Notes: generated from the letters alone by a model not told the origin. Shown: positions 1 through 5,759, counted from the stretch's first letter. The stretch is 5,783 bases of DNA from Chloroflexota bacterium (GCA_024278015.1 JAJRUC010000505.1:1-5783); one strand, 5' to 3'. A program made the numbers and translations.

Positions 1-709
1 CGACGTTTGCGCCCAACCCTTTGGCCCGCATGGCAATGCCCCGGCTGCACCAGCCGTAGCCGGCTACGGTGAAGGTTTTGCCCGCCAGCAAAATGTTGGT
101 GGCCCGAATGATACCGTCGAGGGTGGATTGGCCGGTACCGTAGCGATTATCGAACAGGTGTTTGGTCATGGCGTCGTTCACGGCAATCACCGGGAAGCGC
201 AGTTGACCATCGGCGGCCATAGCCCGCAACCGAATCACGCCGGTGGTGGTCTCTTCCGTCCCGCCGATGATTTCCGGCACCTGGTCGGGGCGCTCGGCGT
301 GCAGAATACTCACCAGGTCCGCGCCGTCATCCATCGTAATTTGGGGATGGTGGTCCAGCGCGGCGTTCAGGTGCTGGTAATAAACTTCGTTGCTTTCGCC
401 CTTGATGGCGTACACCGGGATTTCAAAATGCGAAACCAGCGCGGCGGCCACATCGTCCTGCGTGCTGAGCGGATTGCTGGCGGTCAGCACCACGTCGGCC
501 CCCCCGGCCTGCAACACCCGGGCCAGGTTGGCGGTTTCGGTGGTAATGTGCAAACAGCCGCTCAGTTTCAGGCCCTCAAGCGGGCGTTCTTCAGTAAATC
601 GTTTCATCAATGATTGAACCACCGGCATTTCCTTGTAGGCCCATTCGATACGCCAGCGTCCTTTTTCGGCCAGATTAATATCTTTAACATCAAACCCTTT
701 TACACTCAT
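1..709 (-). CDS. ahcY: Adenosylhomocysteinase (S-adenosyl-L-homocysteine hydrolase), N-terminal 236 residues, cut by window edge
   Basis: This enzyme reversibly hydrolyses S-adenosylhomocysteine to homocysteine and adenosine in the cytoplasm using bound NAD, clearing the product inhibitor of methyltransferases. The translation runs from an ATG at 709 to the window edge without a stop; the family is usually a little over 400 residues, so roughly half is present. Family landmarks appear in order: GCLHITTETA (51-60), DDGAD (127-131), GGTEETTTGV (149-158), NDAMTKHLFDN (178-188) with the Lys183/Asp187/Asn188 equivalents of the catalytic residues, YGTGQS (190-195), and the start of the Rossmann NAD site GYGWCSRG (217-224). 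The start is supported by AGGAG at 715-719, 5 bases upstream. It is the last visible gene of the riboswitch-controlled unit, 70 bases after the acetyltransferase. Oddity: the third Gly of the GxGxxG dinucleotide motif is Ser222. Identification is very secure. Confidence 0.97.
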   Translation of the reverse strand, partial: MSVKGFDVKDINLAEKGRWRIEWAYKEMPVVQSLMKRFTEERPLEGLKLSGCLHITTETANLARVLQAGGADVVLTASNPLSTQDDVAAALVSHFEIPVYAIKGESNEVYYQHLNAALDHHPQITMDDGADLVSILHAERPDQVPEIIGGTEETTTGVIRLRAMAADGQLRFPVIAVNDAMTKHLFDNRYGTGQSTLDGIIRATNILLAGKTFTVAGYGWCSRGIAMRAKGLGANV

Positions 710-765
710 ATCAACTCCTGTAGTTAAAAAATACATAAAATACAAAACGCAATCCGCAAATCGCT

Positions 766-779
766 GCCGACAGTTCGGC
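766..779 (-). other. Small hairpin between the GNAT gene and ahcY
   Basis: Just after the GNAT stop codon the transcript can form a perfect 5-bp stem, GCCGA/TCGGC, with a 4-base loop. No U-run follows directly, so it is unlikely to be an efficient terminator; it may protect or segment the mRNA, or be chance. The rest of this 70-base gap is AT-rich and leads into the ahcY ribosome binding site. Confidence 0.3.
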
Positions 780-1574
780 TTAATTTTCGATTTGGGTTTT
801 GTATTTTCTGCGTCCTGCGCCCTCCTGAAAAACGCAATGCGCCCGAAAGCCCAGTTTTTTGTACACATGCACCGCCTGATGATTGCTCTGCTCTACATTC
901 AAGACGATGTCCATACCCTGCGCTTGCAACTCGCGGCAGACAGCATACGTCACCTGTCGGGCGTAGCCCTGCCCCCGAAATTCGGGGCGGGTAAAGACGT
1001 TGCCCACCGCCGCCACGCGATATGCCGGCGAAACGATGTGCGTGCCGGCCACCGCCGCCAATTGCCCCTGCTGTTGCAGGCCGTAAAAAACACCCTGCCG
1101 CAACTGATACGAGGCAAAGGCGTTGCCGTGGGCCTGGCGGTACAGGCTTTGCAACTCCGGCAAAAACCGGTCATCCAGCCGCATGATGTCCGGCGACGAT
1201 TCTTTCGGTGGCCGGGCCGGGCCGGGCAACACCATGCGCAGCATACTATCCTGATACTCCAGCCGGTAGGCCCGCGCAAGATGCGCCATGTGCGCGGCCT
1301 GCCCCAAAAGCATCGCGGTTTCCGGCAGCGAGATGTGCGCCAGTATATCCGGCACATAGTCGGCCCGGCCCATCGCCAGCAAAACCGGCGGCGTCAGGCC
1401 CTCGAATATCAGCAGCAGCGATTGCACCCGGCCGTCGTCCGCTTCGGCGGCCGGCCAGCGACAGCGGGCAAAGAACGGCTCATCCAGATCGGCCAAGGCG
1501 TAGGCGTTCCCAGGCCGGTCGGTCTCCAGAAACGCCCGGATGACCGCCTTGTCGGTTAGCCAACAAATCCGCAC
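780..1574 (-). CDS. GNAT-family N-acetyltransferase, substrate unknown
   Basis: The 264-residue product has a C-terminal GNAT fold, which transfers an acyl group from acyl-CoA to an amine or similar acceptor. From about residue 132 the GNAT domain is readable: a beta-strand leading into motif A, with the acyl-CoA pyrophosphate loop RGQGYA at 200-205, then a helix and the motif-B region NVEQSNHQAVHVYKKLGF (226-243), with Asn231 and Tyr238 at the usual places. The N-terminal third (KAVIRAFLETDRPGNAYALA and onwards) resembles the extra N-terminal domain of two-domain GNAT proteins. The reading frame opens upstream to an ATG at 1691, but its first 39 codons lie inside the kinase gene and look like shadow sequence. 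I chose the GTG at 1574 because it begins 7 bases after the kinase stop, with a GGGGTGA-type Shine-Dalgarno overlapping that stop, implying translational coupling. Position between kinase and ahcY suggests a SAM-cycle-linked job, but the substrate cannot be read from sequence. Confidence 0.88.
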   Translation of the reverse strand: MRICWLTDKAVIRAFLETDRPGNAYALADLDEPFFARCRWPAAEADDGRVQSLLLIFEGLTPPVLLAMGRADYVPDILAHISLPETAMLLGQAAHMAHLARAYRLEYQDSMLRMVLPGPARPPKESSPDIMRLDDRFLPELQSLYRQAHGNAFASYQLRQGVFYGLQQQGQLAAVAGTHIVSPAYRVAAVGNVFTRPEFRGQGYARQVTYAVCRELQAQGMDIVLNVEQSNHQAVHVYKKLGFRAHCVFQEGAGRRKYKTQIEN

Positions 1575-1581
1575 TGCGCCG

Positions 1582-2553
1582 TCACCCCGCCAGCCGGTTA
1601 AACCAGGCTTCCACACCGGCGGTGCGCTCAAAATTGTTAAAGTACCGCCCGGCAAATTGGGCCACGGTGTAGCGGTGGCCCTGCGTGCCAAAGGCTTCCA
1701 GGGCGTAGGTGGCGGTCAGGGTTCCCACCCGGCCCGCCTCCAGCCGGCTCAGGCCGTTGTTCAGGGCGGCCAGCAGCCCGGCCCGATACGCATCGCCCGC
1801 GCCGGTGGGGTCTACCACTTTCGCCACAGAAATAGCAGGCACGGTCAACACCCGGCCGTCCTCATACAGGCTGGAACCGGCTTCGCCCCGGGTGATGACC
1901 AACACATCAACCATCGCTTGAACACCGGCCAGGTTCAAGCCCAATCGCTCCTGAATAATGCCGAATTCATAATCGTTCACGGTTAAAATATGCGCCCCTT
2001 CAATACCCGCCTTCAATTCTTCAAGGTTGATGAGGGGAATTTGCTGGCTGGGGTCGTACACGTACCTGATGCCCAGGGCTTTGCACTCGCGCACGTATTG
2101 GGCCATCGCGTCGGGCGCGTTGGGCGAGATAATCGCCAGGGTGATACCCGCCCCGGTGAAGCTGTGGAAGCTCACCTGCGCGGCGCGGGCCATCGCCCCA
2201 ATGTAAAAATTGGCAATTTGACGATTGCCCCGGTCGGTGGAAACAAAAAACGAGGCCGTAAATTCATCGTCCACATGCAGCACCGCCGAGGTGTCAACCC
2301 CTTGCGCGGTCAGGTCATCAATATAGGGCCGGGCATCCTGCCCCACCGAGGCCATCAGCAGGGGGCGCTCCCCCAGCAAGGCCATCGAATAGGCCACATT
2401 GCCGGCCACGCCCCCCCGCTCGCGCCGCATTGAATCTACCAAAAAGCTGACCGACAGGCGCTCCAGTTGGTCGGGGACAATATAGTCCGTGAAGCTACCA
2501 GAAAAAGACATAATATAATCGAAGGCCATAGAGCCGGTGACCGCAATTGTCAT
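1582..2553 (-). CDS. PfkB/ribokinase-family kinase, probable adenosine or nucleoside kinase
   Basis: The 323-residue protein is a complete PfkB-family small-molecule kinase, which transfers the ATP gamma-phosphate to a sugar or nucleoside hydroxyl in the cytoplasm. Visible family features are the N-terminal strand GSMAFD (7-12) with substrate-contacting Asp12, the glycine-rich first signature GGVAGNVAYSMALLG (47-61), a lid-like stretch around 95-118, TRGEAGS (221-227), and the second signature DPTGAGDAYRAGLL (248-261), in which Asp254 is the expected catalytic base and GAGD forms the anion hole. Start ATG at 2553 has GAGG at 2558-2561, 4 bases upstream. It is first in a riboswitch-controlled unit with a GNAT gene and ahcY. 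The family phosphorylates many substrates; the adenosine assignment rests on co-transcription with the adenosine-producing AhcY and general resemblance to prokaryotic nucleoside kinases. Ribokinase or another sugar kinase is the alternative. Family assignment is secure, substrate only moderate. Confidence 0.93.
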   Translation of the reverse strand: MTIAVTGSMAFDYIMSFSGSFTDYIVPDQLERLSVSFLVDSMRRERGGVAGNVAYSMALLGERPLLMASVGQDARPYIDDLTAQGVDTSAVLHVDDEFTASFFVSTDRGNRQIANFYIGAMARAAQVSFHSFTGAGITLAIISPNAPDAMAQYVRECKALGIRYVYDPSQQIPLINLEELKAGIEGAHILTVNDYEFGIIQERLGLNLAGVQAMVDVLVITRGEAGSSLYEDGRVLTVPAISVAKVVDPTGAGDAYRAGLLAALNNGLSRLEAGRVGTLTATYALEAFGTQGHRYTVAQFAGRYFNNFERTAGVEAWFNRLAG

Positions 2554-2565
2554 GGTTCCTCACAT

Positions 2566-2588
2566 AAAAAACAGCCGCAACGCGGCTG
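2566..2588 (-). terminator. Intrinsic terminator of the SAM-I riboswitch
   Basis: On the minus strand a perfect 7-bp stem, CAGCCGC/GCGGCTG, closes a GTT loop and is followed at once by six T residues (2566-2571). It lies between the aptamer and the kinase ribosome binding site, 12 bases upstream of the start codon, exactly where the expression platform of a transcription-attenuating riboswitch belongs. Read-through would be favoured when SAM is low. Confidence 0.92.
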
Positions 2589-2608
2589 AATGATTGCTCA
2601 TCTTTCAA
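2586..2608 (-). promoter_or_regulatory. Candidate antiterminator hairpin
   Basis: The 3' strand of riboswitch helix P1 (GATGA part, 2598-2602) can instead pair with TCATT (2589-2593) across a GCAA tetraloop. With an AAA bulge the stem can extend by TTG (2606-2608) pairing to CAG (2586-2588), the first three bases of the terminator's 5' arm. This would break P1 and nibble the terminator base, as an antiterminator should. The pairing is short and includes G-U pairs, so it is a proposal only. Confidence 0.35.
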
Positions 2609-2698
2609 AGCGCACGCTTTGCAGGAATTGGCACCGAAGGTTACCGAACCAGGTTGCCGGGGCTTCACAGGGCCTGTCCCTCCACCCCTCTGGATGAG
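2597..2698 (-). promoter_or_regulatory. SAM-I riboswitch aptamer (S-box leader)
   Basis: This 102-base leader element binds S-adenosylmethionine and, in this family, promotes termination when ligand is present. The minus strand matches the S-box consensus closely: P1 strands CTCATC (2693-2698) and GATGAG (2597-2602), core GGTGGAGGGAC (2676-2686), GCCCCGGCAACC ending at 2652, GGTGCCAATTCC (2624-2635), then P4 as CAAAGC/GCTTTG with a GTGC loop (2606-2621), and the closing GAAAGATGAG. It sits about 30 bases after the predicted transcription start and 8 bases before a perfect intrinsic terminator, so regulation is most likely transcriptional. The controlled unit is kinase-GNAT-ahcY and possibly genes beyond the left edge. 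The preference for SAM over other ligands is inferred from the match to SAM-I rather than to the SAH or SAM-II folds. Confidence 0.96.
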
Positions 2699-2706
2699 TG
2701 TCCAGA
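2689..2706 (-). promoter_or_regulatory. Candidate anti-P1 hairpin at the 5' edge of the riboswitch
   Basis: Immediately upstream of and overlapping P1, TCTGGA (2701-2706) can pair perfectly with TCCAGA (2689-2694) across a CACTCA loop. This 6-bp hairpin holds the whole 5' strand of P1 in its loop and stem, so it excludes P1 formation. It is encoded first during transcription and may define the ligand-free state. It could also be chance. Confidence 0.4.
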
Positions 2707-2733
2707 AGACTATTCGTTTAAAAACCACCAACA

Positions 2734-2762
2734 ATGGTAGCACGGGCGGTTTCTTTTGTCAA
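2734..2762 (-). promoter_or_regulatory. Sigma-70-type promoter of the riboswitch operon
   Basis: On the minus strand a perfect -35 box TTGACA (2757-2762) is followed after exactly 17 bases by TACCAT (2734-2739), a 4/6 match to the -10 consensus, preceded by TG plus one base as in extended -10 promoters. The predicted transcription start near 2727 places the SAM-I aptamer near the 5' end of a leader of about 170 bases. The element lies in the gap between the two divergent units. Confidence 0.8.
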
Positions 2763-2855
2763 AAGCTGTCGGGCGGATTTCGGCGAAAACGGCATAGGCA
2801 TAATCGCCGGGCGAATAAAAATCCCGCATCCAAACTTCCACGCCGGGCCGCTTTA

Positions 2856-2864
2856 TGGCATAAT
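2856..2864 (+). promoter_or_regulatory. Extended -10 promoter, probable leaderless start of the lytic transglycosylase gene
   Basis: TGGCATAAT is an extended -10 element (TG, one base, then CATAAT with 5/6 consensus bases). Its last base at 2864 predicts transcription starting at about 2871-2872, which is the ATG of the downstream gene itself. No good -35 box is seen at the usual distance and no Shine-Dalgarno precedes the ATG, both compatible with a leaderless transcript. The remaining divergent region (about 2763-2855) holds nothing else I can support. Confidence 0.5.
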
Positions 2865-2871
2865 CTGCGGT

Positions 2872-5307
2872 ATGAAAAAATTTCTCGCGCCGATTTTCTT
2901 GCTGTTGCTGCCGATTCTGCTCGCTTGCCAATCGACTGAAACCCCCGCCACCGCACCCACCGCCACACCGACCGACGTGACCGTGGCGCAGGTTTCATCG
3001 CCCCCACCCGCGCCGACCGCCACCCCCACCCGGCATCCCACCGCCGCGCCTTCACCCACGCCCACATCCACCCCTCTGCCCGCCGAGCGATTCTCGCTGG
3101 GCCGGCAATTTTTCCGCAACGGGCAATTCATCGCCGCGCAAACCCAATTCGACGCGCTGACGACCGCCGCATCGGCGGACGACCGGCGACTCGGGCTGTA
3201 CTGGCGCGGACGAGCGGAACTTTCGGCGGGTGATGCCGCCTCCGCCGCCGGGACCTTTCGGCAATTCACGGCAAACTATCCCGCCGATGACCTGACCCGC
3301 GCCGCGCAATTCAATCTGGCGCTGGCACTGGAAACAGCGGGGACGATTACCGAGACTCTCGCCGCATACAATGCCGCCATCCTGCCCGATGACCCCATCG
3401 CCGCGTATATTTTCGAGCGGAAAGGGAACGCCGCGCTGGCGGCAGAAGCCTTCCCCGCCGCCGCCGATGCGTTCATTTTCGCCTTGAACCATACCGCCGA
3501 CACCGGCTTTCAGGTCTCGCTGCGGGAAAAGCTCGCCCTGGCTCATTTGGGTCAAAATAATGTGGATGCCGCCCTGGCGCAGTACAACGCAATTTTGGAC
3601 GTGGCGCAGATTCCGGCATATCGCGCCAAAATTATGCGACTCATCGGAGAAGCGTATCTGAAAAATGATGACCCGGATGCCGCCCGCAAACAATTTTTGG
3701 CGACGATGGAAACTTACCCCAAAACGTATGACGCCTATTTGGCGCTGGTTGCCACCGTGAACGCCGGTTTTGCGGTGGACGACTTTCTGCGCGGATATGT
3801 GGATTATTACGGCGGCAACGCCTATCAACCGGCAATTGAAGCGTTTCAACGATTTTTGGAAACTTCCCCCGCCGAAAATGTGGACACCGCGCACTGGCTG
3901 ATGGGCTGGAGTTGGCGCGCCGTGGGCGATTACGATGCCGCCAGCGCGGAATTTGACGCAGTCATCACCGATTTTCCCGACAGCGAGTTTTGGGCGGAGG
4001 CGAATTTGCAAAAGGCGCGGACGCTCGGCTGGCAGGGCAAGTTGGATGATGCCATTGCGCTATACCGCAGTTTTGCGGGAAACAATTCTGCTTCGCCCCA
4101 GGCCGATGAAGCGTTGTGGAAAGCCGCGCTCATCGAATTTCAGGATGACCGGTTCGCGGCTGCCGCCGACAATTTCCGCGCGCTGGCAGAGACTCGTCCC
4201 GCCGGACGATTCGCGGACGATGCCTGGTTCCGGGCGGGATTGGCGGCATTTCAGGCGGACGACCTGACCGCCGCCGAGAAAAATTGGTCGAGCCTGCTGA
4301 CCCATTATCCCGCCAGCGAGTTCGCCCGCGCCGCCAGTTTTTGGCAGGCAAAGGTGTTGCCGGCGCTGGGCGAAACAACGCAAGCAGAAACCTTGTTGGC
4401 GCAGCTGGCGCATCAACCGCTGAATTATTACGGGCTGCGCGCCACCGATTTGCTCAACGGGCACGGGGTGTCGCCCACCGTGCCGCTTGATTTATCGCCC
4501 CCTGCCCCCTCCGAACAGGTTGAAGCGGAAATCTGGCTGGAAAACTGGGTGGGTTTGAGCCAAACCGTCAGTTTATCGGCATTGGACATTCAGCTAAAAA
4601 ACGACCCCGCTTTTGCGCGCGGAGAGGCGTTGCTGGCGCTGGGACTGCGCACCGAGGCGGCGGCGGCGTTCGAGGCAGCAAAAAGTCGCTGGGCGGGCAA
4701 TCCGGTGGCGCTGTACCAACTTTCGCTGGCGTTCCGCGACCGGGGGCTGAATCGGCTCAGCATTTTGGCGGCGCAGGATTTGGTGCGACAATCGCCCGCC
4801 ACCACCCCCGCCGATGTGCCGAAATTCATCCGGCGGCTGGTGTATCCGCTCTATTTTCAGGATTTGGTCACGGCGCAGGCGGCAATTCAACAGATTGACC
4901 CGGCGCTGGTCTTCGCGCTGATGCGGCAGGAAAGTTTGTTTGAACCCGCCGCCAATTCCGGCGCAGACGCGCGCGGGCTGATGCAAATCATCCCCTCCAC
5001 CGGCGCGGACATCGCCGAGCGAACGGGGCTGGCGGGCTACACCGCCGAGTCGCTGTGGCTGCCGTATCTCAATGTGCAGATGGGGACCTGGTACATCCGG
5101 CAGATGCTTGATTTTGTGGGCGGGAATCAGTTTGCGGCGCTGGCGGCGTACAACGCCGGACCCGGTCGGGTTGACCGGTGGCTTTCCGCCAGTGATGATT
5201 TCGATATGTTTGTGGCGCTCATTCCGTTGGACGAACCGCGCACATACATTCGGCGCATTTATTTGAATTTGTCGGAATACCGGGATATTTACGGGGTGAA
5301 AGAATAG
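2872..5307 (+). CDS. TPR-repeat lipoprotein with Slt70-type lytic transglycosylase domain
   Basis: The 811-residue product is predicted to cleave peptidoglycan glycan strands non-hydrolytically, outside the cytoplasmic membrane. Residues 1-19 form a lipoprotein signal (MKK, a leucine-rich core, lipobox LLAC) with lipidated Cys19. Residues 20-71 are a flexible Pro/Thr/Ala linker. Residues about 73-640 are helical TPR-like pairs (repeated A-x-x-x-F/Y and 'YP' turns), with NYYGL at 518-522 as in Slt70 relatives. The catalytic domain covers about 670-800: RQES with the predicted catalytic Glu687, GLMQIIP (702-708), AYNAGPGRV (759-767) and EPRTYIRR (788-795), the last close to the ETRxYV signature of this family. 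The frame is open back to 2734, but I chose the ATG at 2872 because a clean signal peptide starts there and an extended -10 lies just before it. It is divergent from the SAM-cycle operon and functionally unrelated to it. The helical part is longer than in many bacterial Slt proteins and may bind partners. Confidence 0.94.
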   Translation: MKKFLAPIFLLLLPILLACQSTETPATAPTATPTDVTVAQVSSPPPAPTATPTRHPTAAPSPTPTSTPLPAERFSLGRQFFRNGQFIAAQTQFDALTTAASADDRRLGLYWRGRAELSAGDAASAAGTFRQFTANYPADDLTRAAQFNLALALETAGTITETLAAYNAAILPDDPIAAYIFERKGNAALAAEAFPAAADAFIFALNHTADTGFQVSLREKLALAHLGQNNVDAALAQYNAILDVAQIPAYRAKIMRLIGEAYLKNDDPDAARKQFLATMETYPKTYDAYLALVATVNAGFAVDDFLRGYVDYYGGNAYQPAIEAFQRFLETSPAENVDTAHWLMGWSWRAVGDYDAASAEFDAVITDFPDSEFWAEANLQKARTLGWQGKLDDAIALYRSFAGNNSASPQADEALWKAALIEFQDDRFAAAADNFRALAETRPAGRFADDAWFRAGLAAFQADDLTAAEKNWSSLLTHYPASEFARAASFWQAKVLPALGETTQAETLLAQLAHQPLNYYGLRATDLLNGHGVSPTVPLDLSPPAPSEQVEAEIWLENWVGLSQTVSLSALDIQLKNDPAFARGEALLALGLRTEAAAAFEAAKSRWAGNPVALYQLSLAFRDRGLNRLSILAAQDLVRQSPATTPADVPKFIRRLVYPLYFQDLVTAQAAIQQIDPALVFALMRQESLFEPAANSGADARGLMQIIPSTGADIAERTGLAGYTAESLWLPYLNVQMGTWYIRQMLDFVGGNQFAALAAYNAGPGRVDRWLSASDDFDMFVALIPLDEPRTYIRRIYLNLSEYRDIYGVKE

Positions 5308-5324
5308 CACAGGGATGGGATAAT
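5296..5324 (+). promoter_or_regulatory. Candidate promoter of the GxxExxY gene
   Basis: GTGAAA (5296-5301, 4/6 of the -35 consensus) lies 17 bases before GATAAT (5319-5324, 5/6 of the -10 consensus), which is preceded by TG plus one base as an extended -10. The -35 overlaps the end of the transglycosylase gene. A start near 5331 would put the ACRGATT repeats in the 5' leader of the mRNA. Moderate support only. Confidence 0.42.
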
Positions 5325-5330
5325 AGCACA
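5303..5330 (+). repeat. 9-base direct repeat AATAGCACA at the gene junction
   Basis: AATAGCACA occurs at 5303-5311, containing the TAG stop of the transglycosylase gene, and again at 5322-5330, 19 bases later. The second copy runs directly into the first ACRGATT unit. It may be part of the same repeat-rich junction, a slippage product, or a duplicated target site; the sequence does not decide between these. Confidence 0.4.
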
Positions 5331-5364
5331 CAGATTTTACGGATTAAACGGATTGGCACGGATT
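5330..5364 (+). repeat. Four phased ACRGATT repeats upstream of the GxxExxY gene
   Basis: ACAGATT (5330-5336), ACGGATT (5339-5345), ACGGATT (5348-5354) and ACGGATT (5358-5364) recur with starts 9, 9 and 10 bases apart, joined by 2-3 base spacers. The array ends in a T-run directly before the AAGGA ribosome binding site (5369-5373). Spacing near one helical turn would put the units on one face of the DNA, which could suit a protein-binding array; they could equally be a recombination or mobility mark of the gene module. Confidence 0.75.
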
Positions 5365-5378
5365 TTTTAAGGAAAATT

Positions 5379-5759
5379 ATGTTACATTCAAACATTACCG
5401 ATAAAATTATCAAAGCCTATTATACGGTTTTCAACACACTGGGTTTTGGTTTTTTGGAAAAGGTGTATGAAAATGCAATGGTCATCGAGCTTCAAAAGTA
5501 TGGATTATCTGTCGTTCAGCAGCAAAAGATTCCCGTGTTTTATGATGGTCAATCGGTGGGCGAATATTTTGCCGATTTAGTGGTGAATAATGCGGTGGTG
5601 TTGGAATTGAAAGCGGCTGAACAATTGCGGCAAGAACATCAAGCACAATTGCTGAACTATTTAAAAGCAACGAAAAAAGAAGTGGGTTTATTGTTAAATT
5701 TTGGAAAATCTCCCGAATTCAAGCGTGTCATTTTCACCAATGACCGAAAGCATAGATAA
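5379..5759 (+). CDS. GxxExxY family protein with PD-(D/E)XK-like nuclease core, function unknown
   Basis: The 126-residue product belongs to the GxxExxY family, named for the motif seen here as GFLEKVY (Gly24, Glu27, Tyr30). The rest matches the related PD-(D/E)XK_3 fold: a conserved Asp in EYFADLVV (Asp66), ELK with Glu76 and Lys78, then a helix with Gln90 and Tyr94 (QLLNYL), and a C-terminal strand pair (EVGLLLNFG). These are the positions expected for a metal-dependent nuclease-like active site, but no activity is firmly established for the family as far as I know. Start ATG at 5379 has AAGGA 5 bases upstream; full family length is present. Base composition is markedly more AT-rich than the neighbouring genes, and a repeat array precedes it, suggesting horizontal acquisition. 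It follows the transglycosylase gene by 71 bases but shows no functional link to it. Confidence 0.92.
   Translation: MLHSNITDKIIKAYYTVFNTLGFGFLEKVYENAMVIELQKYGLSVVQQQKIPVFYDGQSVGEYFADLVVNNAVVLELKAAEQLRQEHQAQLLNYLKATKKEVGLLLNFGKSPEFKRVIFTNDRKHR

Noticed and set aside
128..613. Plus-strand open frame antisense to ahcY
   Set aside because: The minus strand carries unmistakable SAH hydrolase motifs along the whole stretch; the plus frame is a shadow.
710..765. Possible separate promoter for ahcY in the AT-rich gap (TTGCGG followed by TATGTA on the minus strand)
   Set aside because: The boxes match poorly, and same-strand layout with only 70 bases between genes fits read-through from the riboswitch promoter. 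It cannot be excluded.
792..1559. Plus-strand open frame of 255 codons antisense to the GNAT gene
   Set aside because: Its Arg/His/Gln-rich translation has no recognisable motif, while the minus strand encodes a full GNAT domain.
2734..2871. 46-codon N-terminal extension of the transglycosylase frame
   Set aside because: It would bury the lipoprotein signal peptide internally, and its first codons overlap the divergent promoter. The ATG at 2872 gives a clean MKK signal and lipobox.
3052..4011. Long open frame of 319 codons on the minus strand inside the transglycosylase gene
   Set aside because: It is antisense to a gene with clear domain motifs, has a Gly/Arg-rich shadow-like translation and shows no recognisable family. 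High-GC genes commonly leave such open frames on the opposite strand.
5361..5378. T-run at 5363-5368 as a terminator of the transglycosylase gene
   Set aside because: No GC-rich hairpin precedes it; the upstream ACRGATT units are direct, not inverted, repeats.
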